Below are positions 1 to 6,617 of a stretch of 12,628 nucleotides of DNA, one piece after another; the first letter of the stretch is position 1; every line of letters starts with the position of its first letter. The translations under genes and the position numbers were made by a program. The notes beneath the pieces are model-generated. The model had not been told where the DNA came from, did not search any database, and saw only the letters and a list, made by a program, of their open reading frames with translations. Source of the DNA: Draconibacterium orientale (GTDB lineage Bacteria; Bacteroidota; Bacteroidia; Bacteroidales; JAADGE01); contig DYSM01000005.1 of NCBI GenBank assembly GCA_020718265.1, forward strand, positions 1-12,628, given 5' to 3'.

Positions 1-60
1 TTTCGCCGCAAAAACCAAACCCGCAAAGTGAAACGCGACAAAGGCGTGCATTGGGGGTAG
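1..60 (+). CDS. 3' end of an upstream gene (partial, unidentified)
   Basis: Frame 1 is open from the window edge to a TAG at 58-60. It encodes a strongly basic tail of 19 residues ending in GVHWG. Lys and Arg make up roughly 40 percent of the visible residues, which would suit a nucleic-acid-binding tail, but nothing here identifies a family. The stop codon overlaps the left edge of a tRNA-like stretch. The reading could also be a chance open frame, because only 19 codons are visible. Confidence 0.4.
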   Translation, partial: FRRKNQTRKVKRDKGVHWG

Positions 61-117
61 GCACTCGGTCCGGCACTCTTCGGGTTTTTGCGAGTTCGAT
101 TCTCGCGCCGGGCACAA
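61..117 (+). pseudogene. tRNA-Leu-like 3' remnant, possible att site
   Basis: A perfect T-arm is visible: stem GCGAG (90-94), loop TTCGATT (95-101), stem CTCGC (102-106). It is followed by a plausible acceptor 3' strand GCCGGGC (107-113), a discriminator A and CA. Upstream, GGTAGGCACTCGGTC resembles the D-arm side of a tRNA-Leu, and CACTCTTCGGGTTTT resembles a class II variable arm. The anticodon arm seems to be missing between CGGTC and CGGC, and no matching 5' acceptor strand (GCCCGGC) is present. A functional tRNA is therefore unlikely. A 3' tRNA fragment is what site-specific integration into a tRNA gene leaves behind, but no integrase is visible here. The identity as Leu is inference. 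Confidence 0.4.
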
Positions 118-176
118 GGCAACGCTGTATATCACGAAGCAATACGCCTTATTAAATCCAAAAACGATGCGGTACG

Positions 177-199
177 TGCCTGCGGAACGAGGCATTTTT
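177..199 (+). terminator. Possible rho-independent terminator
   Basis: A 5-bp stem TGCCT/AGGCA (177-181 and 190-194) with an 8-nt loop is followed directly by five T residues (195-199). It lies after the upstream gene and the tRNA-like remnant and before the membrane-protein operon, so it would end transcription coming from the left. The stem is short, so strength is uncertain. Confidence 0.4.
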
Positions 200-214
200 C
201 GACAAACAAGCCCT

Positions 215-240
215 GAGGCGGGCACATCTGCCCGTCTCTT
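215..240 (+). terminator. 10-bp hairpin upstream of the 256 gene
   Basis: GAGGCGGGCA (215-224) pairs with TGCCCGTCTC (229-238) across a CATC loop, with one G-T wobble. Only TTT follows. It ends 17 nt before the ATG at 256. It could be a weak terminator or a 5'-leader hairpin of the first gene. The sequence does not decide between them. Confidence 0.4.
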
Positions 241-255
241 TAAAAAGTATCAAAC

Positions 256-975
256 ATGAATTTTTCAAAAAAATACAGTCAGTTTTTAACTGATTCGGGC
301 GTGTCATTTGCCCTGTTTTTTGTAATGCTCGAACTCATCGGCATCAATGCGTATTCAATCCGTTACGTGCTCAATGCACAGCACGAAACGTGGTTTAATT
401 GGATACCTGCCACTATCGGAGCGTTTGCATATTCCATAACCACAATTGTTGTGATGCAACAAAAGGGACATGCAAAGCTGAAAACAACTTTACCTGTGCT
501 GGATGCGCTGCTTGTAATGTTGGGTATGAATATTTTGTTCTTTGAACAATATCAAACGGATGCGCTCAACTATGTTGCTTTGATTCTGTCGGTATTATTT
601 GCGGTATTTACAGCCGTAATCACATACAGTTTGGGACAGATTAACAATGAAAAAACTGAGCTTACTGTAAGTAAATCTGACTACGACAAACTTCAAAGAC
701 AGTTGCAGGCAAGTTTGGAAATGAATGAAATGCAGAATAAAGAGATTTTCAAACTTGAAAGTGATGTAACTGAAATGAAAAATCAAAAGACAGATATTAT
801 AACTCATTTTCATAAACTTAAAGGAGATTTTATAGAAATCCGAGAACAATCAGACAAATATAAACCTTACTATATCTCATCGGAACTCTCTCGCATCCGA
901 AAAATGAAAAAAGAAAACATGAACGCGGAAGAAGTTGAATTTTTAAACAAATATGCAAATGAAAACAGCAATTAG
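256..975 (+). CDS. Four-TM membrane protein with coiled-coil tail
   Basis: The family is not recognised. Four hydrophobic segments are visible at about residues 15-38, 48-67, 80-97 and 103-126. They are followed by a long charged helical region (about 135-220) rich in Lys, Glu and Gln with heptad-like spacing, probably a cytoplasmic coiled coil. The ATG at 256 has an A-rich leader (TTTAAAAAGTATCAAAC). The stop overlaps the start of the next gene, so the two are probably translationally coupled. It is the first gene of a rightward operon that runs to the amidase and beyond. A holin or pore-forming role near a peptidoglycan hydrolase is possible, but it rests on context only. The coiled-coil tail suggests a partner protein. 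Confidence 0.75.
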   Translation: MNFSKKYSQFLTDSGVSFALFFVMLELIGINAYSIRYVLNAQHETWFNWIPATIGAFAYSITTIVVMQQKGHAKLKTTLPVLDALLVMLGMNILFFEQYQTDALNYVALILSVLFAVFTAVITYSLGQINNEKTELTVSKSDYDKLQRQLQASLEMNEMQNKEIFKLESDVTEMKNQKTDIITHFHKLKGDFIEIREQSDKYKPYYISSELSRIRKMKKENMNAEEVEFLNKYANENSN

Positions 976-1249
976 TATCATCGTTATTTTGGTTGCAGTC
1001 CTTGTCGGATACAGCTTTTACGAATCGGAAACCAAACCGCTAAAAGAAAAAAGATTTGAGGAATATGAAGCGGAATTTAAGAAGCGAATTGATGTGCTTG
1101 AAAAAAATCAAGACACCATGAAACGGAGACTGAAACGAATTGAAAACAACGTGGACACGTTGAAAACAGGGCAGGGAGTTATTTATCAAACAATCAAGGA
1201 AGGCGCGACAAAACGAGATTTTCTTGACGAAATTTTAAGCGATTTTTAA
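959..1249 (+). CDS. Single-TM coiled-coil protein (spanin-like layout)
   Basis: A short protein of 96 residues from the ATG at 959, or 98 from the ATG at 953. An N-terminal hydrophobic segment (about residues 4-20, Ile/Val/Leu rich) is followed by a charged helical region to about residue 75 (many Lys, Glu, Arg in heptad order), then a short acidic end. The layout of an N-terminal anchor plus an extended coiled coil matches inner-membrane spanins of the Rz type and also many structural or division proteins. No sequence family is recognised. The gene overlaps the previous stop and ends three bases before the next start, which is typical of one operon. Confidence 0.7.
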   Translation: MKTAISIIVILVAVLVGYSFYESETKPLKEKRFEEYEAEFKKRIDVLEKNQDTMKRRLKRIENNVDTLKTGQGVIYQTIKEGATKRDFLDEILSDF

Positions 1250-1252
1250 ATT

Positions 1253-1699
1253 ATGAAAGTGATACGCGGATACGGTTACTACTCTACTACCAAAGCACAG
1301 ATAAAGAGCAAATTCAATGTAAAGCCAAGTATTTGGTTTTATTTAACAAAGAGTTTGTGGTCGTTTGAAATTGTCGGCGGTTTTTTCTTATGGTCTTATG
1401 TTTTGAATGGTTTTCGTATCCCGTTCACCTTGCTTGCAGCTGTGATAGACATTCTTCGATTCACTGCATATTATACAATTATTGCACTATACAAAATATT
1501 CGTATTTCTGATGACATGGATATTTGATTTACTGAAACAGCTTATCATTTCGGCATTCAACACGTTTTGGGGCAAGTTTATCGGGGTGTTGCTGATAGCA
1601 TCTGCACTCATTACAATCTACATCTTTTTGTTTGAAACTGAACTTTACAATGAGTTCAAAATAATCATTCAAAGTTTTACACACGAAAATAATAATTAA
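1253..1699 (+). CDS. Small multi-TM membrane protein
   Basis: This 148-residue protein is almost entirely hydrophobic and aromatic. Likely TM or re-entrant segments lie at about 36-52, 57-79, 82-102 and 108-128. The N-terminus is basic (Lys at 2, 14, 18, 20, 24), which would place it in the cytoplasm. The C-terminus is polar. No family is recognised. It starts three bases after the upstream stop and its stop sits in a TAATG junction at 1697-1701. Holin-like function is a context guess because the amidase gene follows closely; an internal virion membrane protein is an equal alternative. Confidence 0.7.
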   Translation: MKVIRGYGYYSTTKAQIKSKFNVKPSIWFYLTKSLWSFEIVGGFFLWSYVLNGFRIPFTLLAAVIDILRFTAYYTIIALYKIFVFLMTWIFDLLKQLIISAFNTFWGKFIGVLLIASALITIYIFLFETELYNEFKIIIQSFTHENNN

Positions 1700-1745
1700 T
1701 GCAAAAGATACAAAAACCCTTGTCATTCTTGCTTTTTTCAAGAAA

Positions 1746-1955
1746 ATGTTAGGGAAAATAGAATCAGATTCGGAAGTATTTACAAGTCTTGTCGGACTAA
1801 CACCTGACGAACTACGCAAACGAATAGATTTGTTTTTAGTCGAAACTATAAAAAAGAATATATATGAAACAGATAAAACAAGGAATTCTGACAGTAATGA
1901 CAATACTGATACTGCTGACGATTGCGGATTTTGTTCTGATGACGAAAAGTCATAA
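1746..1955 (+). CDS. Small acidic protein overlapping the amidase start
   Basis: A 69-residue ORF with a plausible helical N-terminal half (SLVGLTPDELRKRIDLFLV) and an Asn/Asp/Thr-rich tail. The last 92 bases overlap the amidase gene in another frame, where the sequence encodes the amidase membrane anchor. The low-complexity tail may simply mirror that. The frame stays open upstream of the ATG to at least 1698 and would read through NAKDTKTLVILAFFKK, so a non-ATG start further upstream is possible. A 17-codon ORF (1699-1752) in another frame occupies the same stretch. The family is unknown and the gene is less certain than its neighbours. Confidence 0.45.
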   Translation: MLGKIESDSEVFTSLVGLTPDELRKRIDLFLVETIKKNIYETDKTRNSDSNDNTDTADDCGFCSDDEKS

Positions 1956-2505
1956 TACAAAGACAGCTGCATTATTCGCTAAATACGATGTTATGAACCG
2001 CTTTGCACAGAAACAAATCATTAAGCAAACAAAAAATGAGATTGTAGATTACAGTCAGTTTCTCGACTTTAACAAACCGAGAACATCAACAGACTATATA
2101 TTTCTGCATTGCACCGACACAGAAACGGCAACTTTGGCGGCTGTCGCAAATTATCACATGTTTCGTAAAAATTGGCCGAGTATCGCATATCACTATCTTG
2201 TAATGAAAGACGGAAAAATTATCCGCTGCCTAAAGCCTGAATCTGAATCAACACATGCAAAAGGGTTCAATTTTAACAGTGTTTCAATTTGTTTTGAGGG
2301 AGACTTTGATGTTGATACGATTTCGCAAACGCAATACAACAGCGGTCTCAGGTTACTGTTTGCGCTGCACACAAAATACCCAAACGCAGAGATTACAACT
2401 CATGCGGAACACTCAAAAAAGACATGCCCCGGATTGATATTTCCGGATGATAAAATGGAATATCAAGCATTAAATTTTCACTTTTTAAATCTTGTAAAAA
2501 AATGA
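1864..2505 (+). CDS. Membrane-anchored N-acetylmuramoyl-L-alanine amidase (Amidase_2)
   Basis: Zinc amidase of the T7 lysozyme/PGRP fold, which cuts the bond between MurNAc and L-Ala in peptidoglycan. The residues expected for catalysis are present: zinc ligands His82 (in FLHCTDT), His180 and Cys188 (in THAEHSKKTCPG, with the typical spacing of eight), Tyr109 (AYHYLVMKDGKI) and Lys186. An N-terminal hydrophobic segment at about 7-26 has no obvious signal peptidase site and probably acts as a signal anchor, so the enzyme would face the periplasm. A linker follows, with the catalytic domain at about 75-205. The start at 1864 is chosen because it includes the anchor; a start at Met44 would give a soluble form. 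The gene overlaps the next by ATGA. It probably acts as endolysin or in wall penetration. Confidence 0.88.
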   Translation: MKQIKQGILTVMTILILLTIADFVLMTKSHNTKTAALFAKYDVMNRFAQKQIIKQTKNEIVDYSQFLDFNKPRTSTDYIFLHCTDTETATLAAVANYHMFRKNWPSIAYHYLVMKDGKIIRCLKPESESTHAKGFNFNSVSICFEGDFDVDTISQTQYNSGLRLLFALHTKYPNAEITTHAEHSKKTCPGLIFPDDKMEYQALNFHFLNLVKK

Positions 2506-3488
2506 ATCAGACCATCACACTTTTAGTATTACAACACGTTTTCGGCTGTCCGATTGTTTACGAGAAAAAAAATCCGGCAAAACTTTACAAGCTCGAAGCC
2601 GACCATCACGACAAGCTTATGGTATCTCCTATCAGCGGCGGAACGGACAGCGTTATTTTAAATTCCGTAGATTGTGTAACTTCCGAAACCGTTGATTTTA
2701 CACAGTTTTTGGCGGAATTATCACGGAATCCACTCGGAATTAACTCGGAATCTACTCGGAATTTACTCGGAAATAACTCGGAATTGAACCGGAATCTACT
2801 CGGAATTGACCCGGATGATGCGCCGGAATATCTTGGAAAAACGAACTATCTTTTTCCTGTATTGCACAAAAAACAGCCGGTGTATTTGAAACAGTTATGT
2901 AAAGATATTGAGGGTTTATTGCATACGAAAATAACAAACAGCAGTAAACATGAGAGTTTGACAAGCTCAAAAAATCAATACAACGAATATTCCGACATCT
3001 TGCAAGCGCAAACGCCTAATATGCTTAATGATTTACAAGCCCTTAAAACAAAGCTGATTACAGATATTAAAAAGCAAAAGCAGGGTAGGGAAACTCAAGT
3101 TCAAACCACAGAACGCAAATCGACTTACAAGAAAATCATAGGCATATTTGTAACTATAGGCATTGCAGCTCTAATATTTTTTGCAGCTTGGTTTTTCGTA
3201 TCTCCAAGCTCCTACTCTGCTGCTGATTCCGAAGAATCATTTACTGAGTTTGAGCGCAAAGCTGACTCAATTGATGTTTCAAAAAGTAACATTACAAAAA
3301 CATCAGAAGGTCAAAAGTGGTCTAAAAGTAAGATTGAGCGGTTGATAGATTTATATCAGGGTGAGCAAAAAAAAGTTGCATTTAAGTTTACGCGCGAAAA
3401 GATATACGGCGAAATAAAAGGCAAAACCCTAACTGACTACGAAGTGAGATTGATTATAGAAAAGTATCTTAACAAAATAAAAAAGTAA
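2502..3488 (+). CDS. Single-TM protein with internal 11-residue repeats
   Basis: The family is not recognised. The start codon overlaps the amidase stop (ATGA at 2502-2505), which indicates coupling. The N-terminal part (1-70) looks soluble. Residues 75-106 hold three 11-residue repeats of the type RN-L/P-LG-I/N-NSE, encoded by an 11-nt DNA repeat. Residues 150-205 are polar and helical. A strong TM segment spans about 211-233 (IIGIFVTIGIAALIFFAAWF), followed by a Ser/Asp/Glu-rich stretch and a helical, basic C-terminal part (270-328). The central TM gives a bitopic protein whose two halves are both large enough to fold. Location in the amidase operon suggests an envelope or virion-membrane role. 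Confidence 0.75.
   Translation: MNQTITLLVLQHVFGCPIVYEKKNPAKLYKLEADHHDKLMVSPISGGTDSVILNSVDCVTSETVDFTQFLAELSRNPLGINSESTRNLLGNNSELNRNLLGIDPDDAPEYLGKTNYLFPVLHKKQPVYLKQLCKDIEGLLHTKITNSSKHESLTSSKNQYNEYSDILQAQTPNMLNDLQALKTKLITDIKKQKQGRETQVQTTERKSTYKKIIGIFVTIGIAALIFFAAWFFVSPSSYSAADSEESFTEFERKADSIDVSKSNITKTSEGQKWSKSKIERLIDLYQGEQKKVAFKFTREKIYGEIKGKTLTDYEVRLIIEKYLNKIKK
2721..2819 (+). repeat. Nine tandem 11-nt units inside a gene
   Basis: The consensus is ACTCGGAATNN. Units start at 2721, 2732, 2743, 2754, 2765, 2776, 2787, 2798 and 2809. The seven from 2732 to 2808 match well, and the outer two are degenerate (TCACGGAATCC and ACCCGGATGAT). Three units make 33 nt and therefore one 11-residue protein repeat, so gain or loss of one or two units would shift the reading frame of the 2502 gene. 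The 11-bp period also places each unit on nearly the same face of the helix, as in protein-binding arrays. Confidence 0.9.
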
Positions 3489-3490
3489 GT

Positions 3491-3646
3491 ATGACAAAAA
3501 AAGAGTTACAACGCATGATACCTTCAGTAAGGTTCAGCGGCAAAGAGAAAAAAGTGTATGTGTCGGCATCTGCCATAAATCACATAAAAACAATAGCTTT
3601 AAATGAGTTCTGTTTACGAACTAATTCAACTTGGGTTACTTATTAA
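3491..3646 (+). CDS. Small basic protein, 51 aa
   Basis: The ORF starts with an ATG two bases after the preceding stop and ends six bases before the ATG of the next gene, so it fills an otherwise empty gap exactly. It has ten Lys/Arg residues, mostly in the N-terminal half (MTKKELQRMI, GKEKKVYVSASAIN). No family is recognised. Its tight fit in the operon is the main support. Confidence 0.5.
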   Translation: MTKKELQRMIPSVRFSGKEKKVYVSASAINHIKTIALNEFCLRTNSTWVTY

Positions 3647-3651
3647 AAAAA

Positions 3652-4335
3652 ATGATTGTTATGAAAACAGTAAAATTATTAGCAGAATTTGAAGCTAAAT
3701 TTAAAGCTGCCAAAGCAAAAGCGGAAGCCGACAAACCAAAGCAGGCTGACATAAAAAAGTTTCAAGAACTGACAGAAGAACGAGAATCGTTACTGTTGGT
3801 TTCAGAGAAAATGTTTCAAACGCGATATACCGAGATAAAAGAAGAACATGTCAAACTGAATGATAGCCTCAAAAGAGGGGCTGAAGAGTATAAAGCGGAT
3901 ATGCTTAAACGGCACAAAGCAATTCACGATGATTTGGTCAATAAACATAAACGCAAATTAGAAGAACGGCACGAAGAGTTTTTCCTAAATGTTTTGGCTT
4001 CTATCGAAAAATTCAAAGACGAAAAAGCATTATTGCACACGGAACTGTTTGAAAGATTTGACGTTGAAAAAATAATGCTTAAACTGTCTTCTGAAATCAG
4101 AGAAAAAACCATAAATCACATCGAACCGGTTGTAAATAAGTTATCCGGAATGCTCGAAACTGCGAAAACTTATCACAGAAGAGAATCTGTAATTAATGAA
4201 GCTTTGGCATTGGGAATGAAGCATTCAACGTATCGCGATTCTGACATACTCTGTCCGCCGCAGTTGAAAGACAATCCAATTATAGAACAGCTTAGACTTT
4301 ACAAAGTCAGAGTTCAATTTGTTGCATTTGAATAA
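3652..4335 (+). CDS. Coiled-coil protein preceding the replication genes
   Basis: A 227-residue protein that is mostly charged helix: Lys, Glu, Ala and Arg in heptad-like order from about residue 5 to 165, then a less regular C-terminal domain (about 175-227) ending in LYKVRVQFVAFE. No catalytic motif is seen and no family is recognised. The start is taken at the ATG at 3652, with the ATG at 3661 as a close alternative. An upstream TTG at 3631 would overlap the 51-aa gene and is not needed. It ends eight bases before the helicase start, so a structural or accessory role in replication, such as an SSB-like partner or a scaffold, is possible but not shown. Confidence 0.75.
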   Translation: MIVMKTVKLLAEFEAKFKAAKAKAEADKPKQADIKKFQELTEERESLLLVSEKMFQTRYTEIKEEHVKLNDSLKRGAEEYKADMLKRHKAIHDDLVNKHKRKLEERHEEFFLNVLASIEKFKDEKALLHTELFERFDVEKIMLKLSSEIREKTINHIEPVVNKLSGMLETAKTYHRRESVINEALALGMKHSTYRDSDILCPPQLKDNPIIEQLRLYKVRVQFVAFE

Positions 4336-4343
4336 TTTAGTTT

Positions 4344-5846
4344 ATGAGTAAAGATGCGTTACAGATTTTAGTCCAGAGTGCCGGAAGTGATAACGAGCAA
4401 TCGAAAGAAACGAGCGACTACATGCGCATCGGTACTGTTTACTATTCCATTCTCAAACAACCTCTGATGAGCGGTGATGAGCTTCATATTGTTCAAAAAT
4501 GGACAAGAGAGGCTATTGTGGATGATTTTGGCAAAAAATACCTTGCGCAAATTCCGCGTTATTCAGGATTCTGCACGATTCCGAACAATATTAATTACCG
4601 CAGAGTTATAAACGGATTTTGGAATAAGTATGAACCGTTGAAACATACGCCCTTGCGTTCGGGCGGTAAACCCGAACGCATACTCGGATTTCTAAAACAC
4701 ATCTTCGGCGAACAATTTGACTTAGGTATTGATTTTATTACGATTCTGTTTCAAAAACCGACACATGTATTGCCGATTCTGTCATTAGTTTCGGAGGAAC
4801 GAAAAACCGGTAAGACTACATTTCTGAATTTAATGAAAGAGATTTTCGGCGCAAACATGACTCTAAACACGAATGAAGATTTTCGCAGTCAATTCAATTC
4901 GGATTGGGCAACGAAATTGATTATCGGAGTGGACGAAACGTTTCTCGAAAAGAAAGAAGATTCCGAAAGAATCAAAAACTTATCCACAGGCAAAAGCTAC
5001 AAGGCTGAAGCTAAGGGCATCGACAAAAAGGAAATTGAGTTTTTCGGAAAATTCATCCTGTGCTCCAACAACGAGGATTCATTCATTAAGATTGATAAAG
5101 ATGAGATTCGCTATTGGGTTCGTAAAATTCCGACCCTGCCCGATACTGAAAATGTAGATTTACTTACCGAGATGATTAAAGAAATTCCGATTTTTCTTGA
5201 TTTCTTGAGCACTCGGAAAATAACAACGCCGAGAAGCACTCGAATGTGGTTTAGTGAGCAGGAAATTTGGACACCCGCACTTGACAAACTCAAAAAAGGG
5301 AATCGAACATACACCGAAAATGAGCTGTCGAATATTATCAAAGACATTTTTATTGAGTTTCAGCTCAATGAATTGAAATATACGCAAAGAGATTTAAAGA
5401 GTATAGCCAGAGCGAATTATATTCCGGCTACAGATACAACGATTAATCGTTTCATAGATAATCTGAATAAAGTTTCAAAAAACAGTTCTTACACACGCTA
5501 CACCGTAAATCACAACGGAGAACAGGAAATATCTGAAGTTCTTAGAGGTAGATATTACACATTTACAATTGATGACTTCGTGCCTGCGGACATGAATACA
5601 AATGTTGTAGAATATTTCAAATTCTTCGAGAAATCTGTATTTGAGTTTGACGACCTTGATAATAAAATGAGCTTTGTTACAGAGTTTAACAAGCTGTATG
5701 ATGCGAATTTGAGCTTACGCGATTTTGAATTATTAGTATTAAACCTGAAAATAAAATACCAACAAAATGACAACAGAACAAGCAAAGACAGTGTCGATTC
5801 TTTCATTCCTACAGAAAATGCAGATTTACCCTACGAAATACAATAA
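4344..5846 (+). CDS. D5/DUF5906-like SF3 replicative helicase
   Basis: A 500-residue protein with a superfamily 3 helicase core. Walker A is a variant at residues 150-159 (SEERKTGKTT), where the usual first Gly of the loop is replaced. Walker B is LIIGVDE (192-198). Sensor 1 is the ILCSNNED stretch (238-245) with Asn242/243. Arg256 and Arg260 (EIRYWVRKIP) are candidate arginine finger or sensor residues. This order matches the primase-associated helicases grouped as DUF5906/D5-like, found in phages and mobile elements. N-terminal residues 1-120 could be a helical lead domain, and the C-terminus (about 320-500) may hold a winged-helix-like region. The 3' end overlaps the primase gene by 80 nt. 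It probably unwinds the element's DNA as a hexamer. Family placement is by motif recognition. Confidence 0.8.
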   Translation: MSKDALQILVQSAGSDNEQSKETSDYMRIGTVYYSILKQPLMSGDELHIVQKWTREAIVDDFGKKYLAQIPRYSGFCTIPNNINYRRVINGFWNKYEPLKHTPLRSGGKPERILGFLKHIFGEQFDLGIDFITILFQKPTHVLPILSLVSEERKTGKTTFLNLMKEIFGANMTLNTNEDFRSQFNSDWATKLIIGVDETFLEKKEDSERIKNLSTGKSYKAEAKGIDKKEIEFFGKFILCSNNEDSFIKIDKDEIRYWVRKIPTLPDTENVDLLTEMIKEIPIFLDFLSTRKITTPRSTRMWFSEQEIWTPALDKLKKGNRTYTENELSNIIKDIFIEFQLNELKYTQRDLKSIARANYIPATDTTINRFIDNLNKVSKNSSYTRYTVNHNGEQEISEVLRGRYYTFTIDDFVPADMNTNVVEYFKFFEKSVFEFDDLDNKMSFVTEFNKLYDANLSLRDFELLVLNLKIKYQQNDNRTSKDSVDSFIPTENADLPYEIQ

Positions 5847-6600
5847 ACAACGGAATGAATATCTATTCTGCGCACCGTATCGGGACGAAAAAGACGGCAG
5901 CCTGTGGGTTAATGCTGTAAAAAATGTTTGGAAAGACTTCGGCACCGGATACGGCGGAAATATTATAGACCTGACAATTCTCATGCACAATTGCGATGTG
6001 CATCGTGCATTACAAATTATCGAAGGTGCGAATGTAGATAAGATTCATTTTTCTTCTTTTAGACAGCAATCCGATTTTCAGAGCTTCATAGACATCAAAC
6101 ACATGCAGCCGTTACAGAACCGCGCACTTATTGAGTATCTGACAGACCGAAAAATAAACATAGATATTGCACGAATACACTTACAAGAAGCATATTACGT
6201 CATAAACGAAAAAAAATACTTCGCACTTGCATTCCGAAACGACAAAGGCGGTTACGAACTCCGAAACAAATACTTCAAAGGCTCTAATTCGCCGAAGTGG
6301 ATAAGCACCATCGAGGGTAGTCAAACGAGCCTGAATGTGTTCGAGGGCTTCATGGATTATCTAAGTTGCCTGACACACTACAGGGCAGAGAAATTGAAAA
6401 ACAAAACAATTGTATTGAACTCGCTTGCATTCATTAATTTGATAAAGCCTAACAAAAACATCGAACTAAATCTTTTTCTCGACAACGACAATGCAGGCAA
6501 CGAAGCAACTTACTATCTAAGTCAAGGCATATCAGCGTTCGATTTCCGAAAACAGATATACCCAAACCACAAAGATTTCAATGAATTTTTAATGTCTTAA
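5767..6600 (+). CDS. DnaG-like Toprim primase of mobile-element type
   Basis: The 277-residue protein has an N-terminal part like the CHC2 zinc-binding domain of DnaG primases: leading helix SILSFLQKMQI, LFCAPYRDEKDGS (32-44), then VWKDFGTGYGGNIIDL (54-69). Only Cys35 and perhaps Cys76 remain of the zinc ligands, so zinc binding is probably lost, as in many Bacteroidota mobile elements. The C-terminal Toprim domain shows the catalytic Glu193 in VFEGFMDYLS and the metal-binding Asp239 and Asp241 in LFLDNDNAG, with NHKDFNEFL near the end. The early start at 5767 is kept because its first 20 residues match the family. It would prime DNA synthesis with the upstream helicase. Confidence 0.82.
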   Translation: MTTEQAKTVSILSFLQKMQIYPTKYNKQRNEYLFCAPYRDEKDGSLWVNAVKNVWKDFGTGYGGNIIDLTILMHNCDVHRALQIIEGANVDKIHFSSFRQQSDFQSFIDIKHMQPLQNRALIEYLTDRKINIDIARIHLQEAYYVINEKKYFALAFRNDKGGYELRNKYFKGSNSPKWISTIEGSQTSLNVFEGFMDYLSCLTHYRAEKLKNKTIVLNSLAFINLIKPNKNIELNLFLDNDNAGNEATYYLSQGISAFDFRKQIYPNHKDFNEFLMS

Positions 6601-6617
6601 AAAAAATATTTTCAAAT

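Noticed and set aside
61..117. Functional tRNA gene
   Set aside because: No anticodon arm and no complementary 5' acceptor strand can be found.
1529..1972. A 147-aa minus-strand ORF across the amidase start
   Set aside because: It runs opposite three closely spaced plus-strand genes, has no recognisable motif, and covers the amidase anchor region.
2721..2819. CRISPR array
   Set aside because: Units are only 11 nt, directly adjacent with no spacers, and lie inside an open reading frame.
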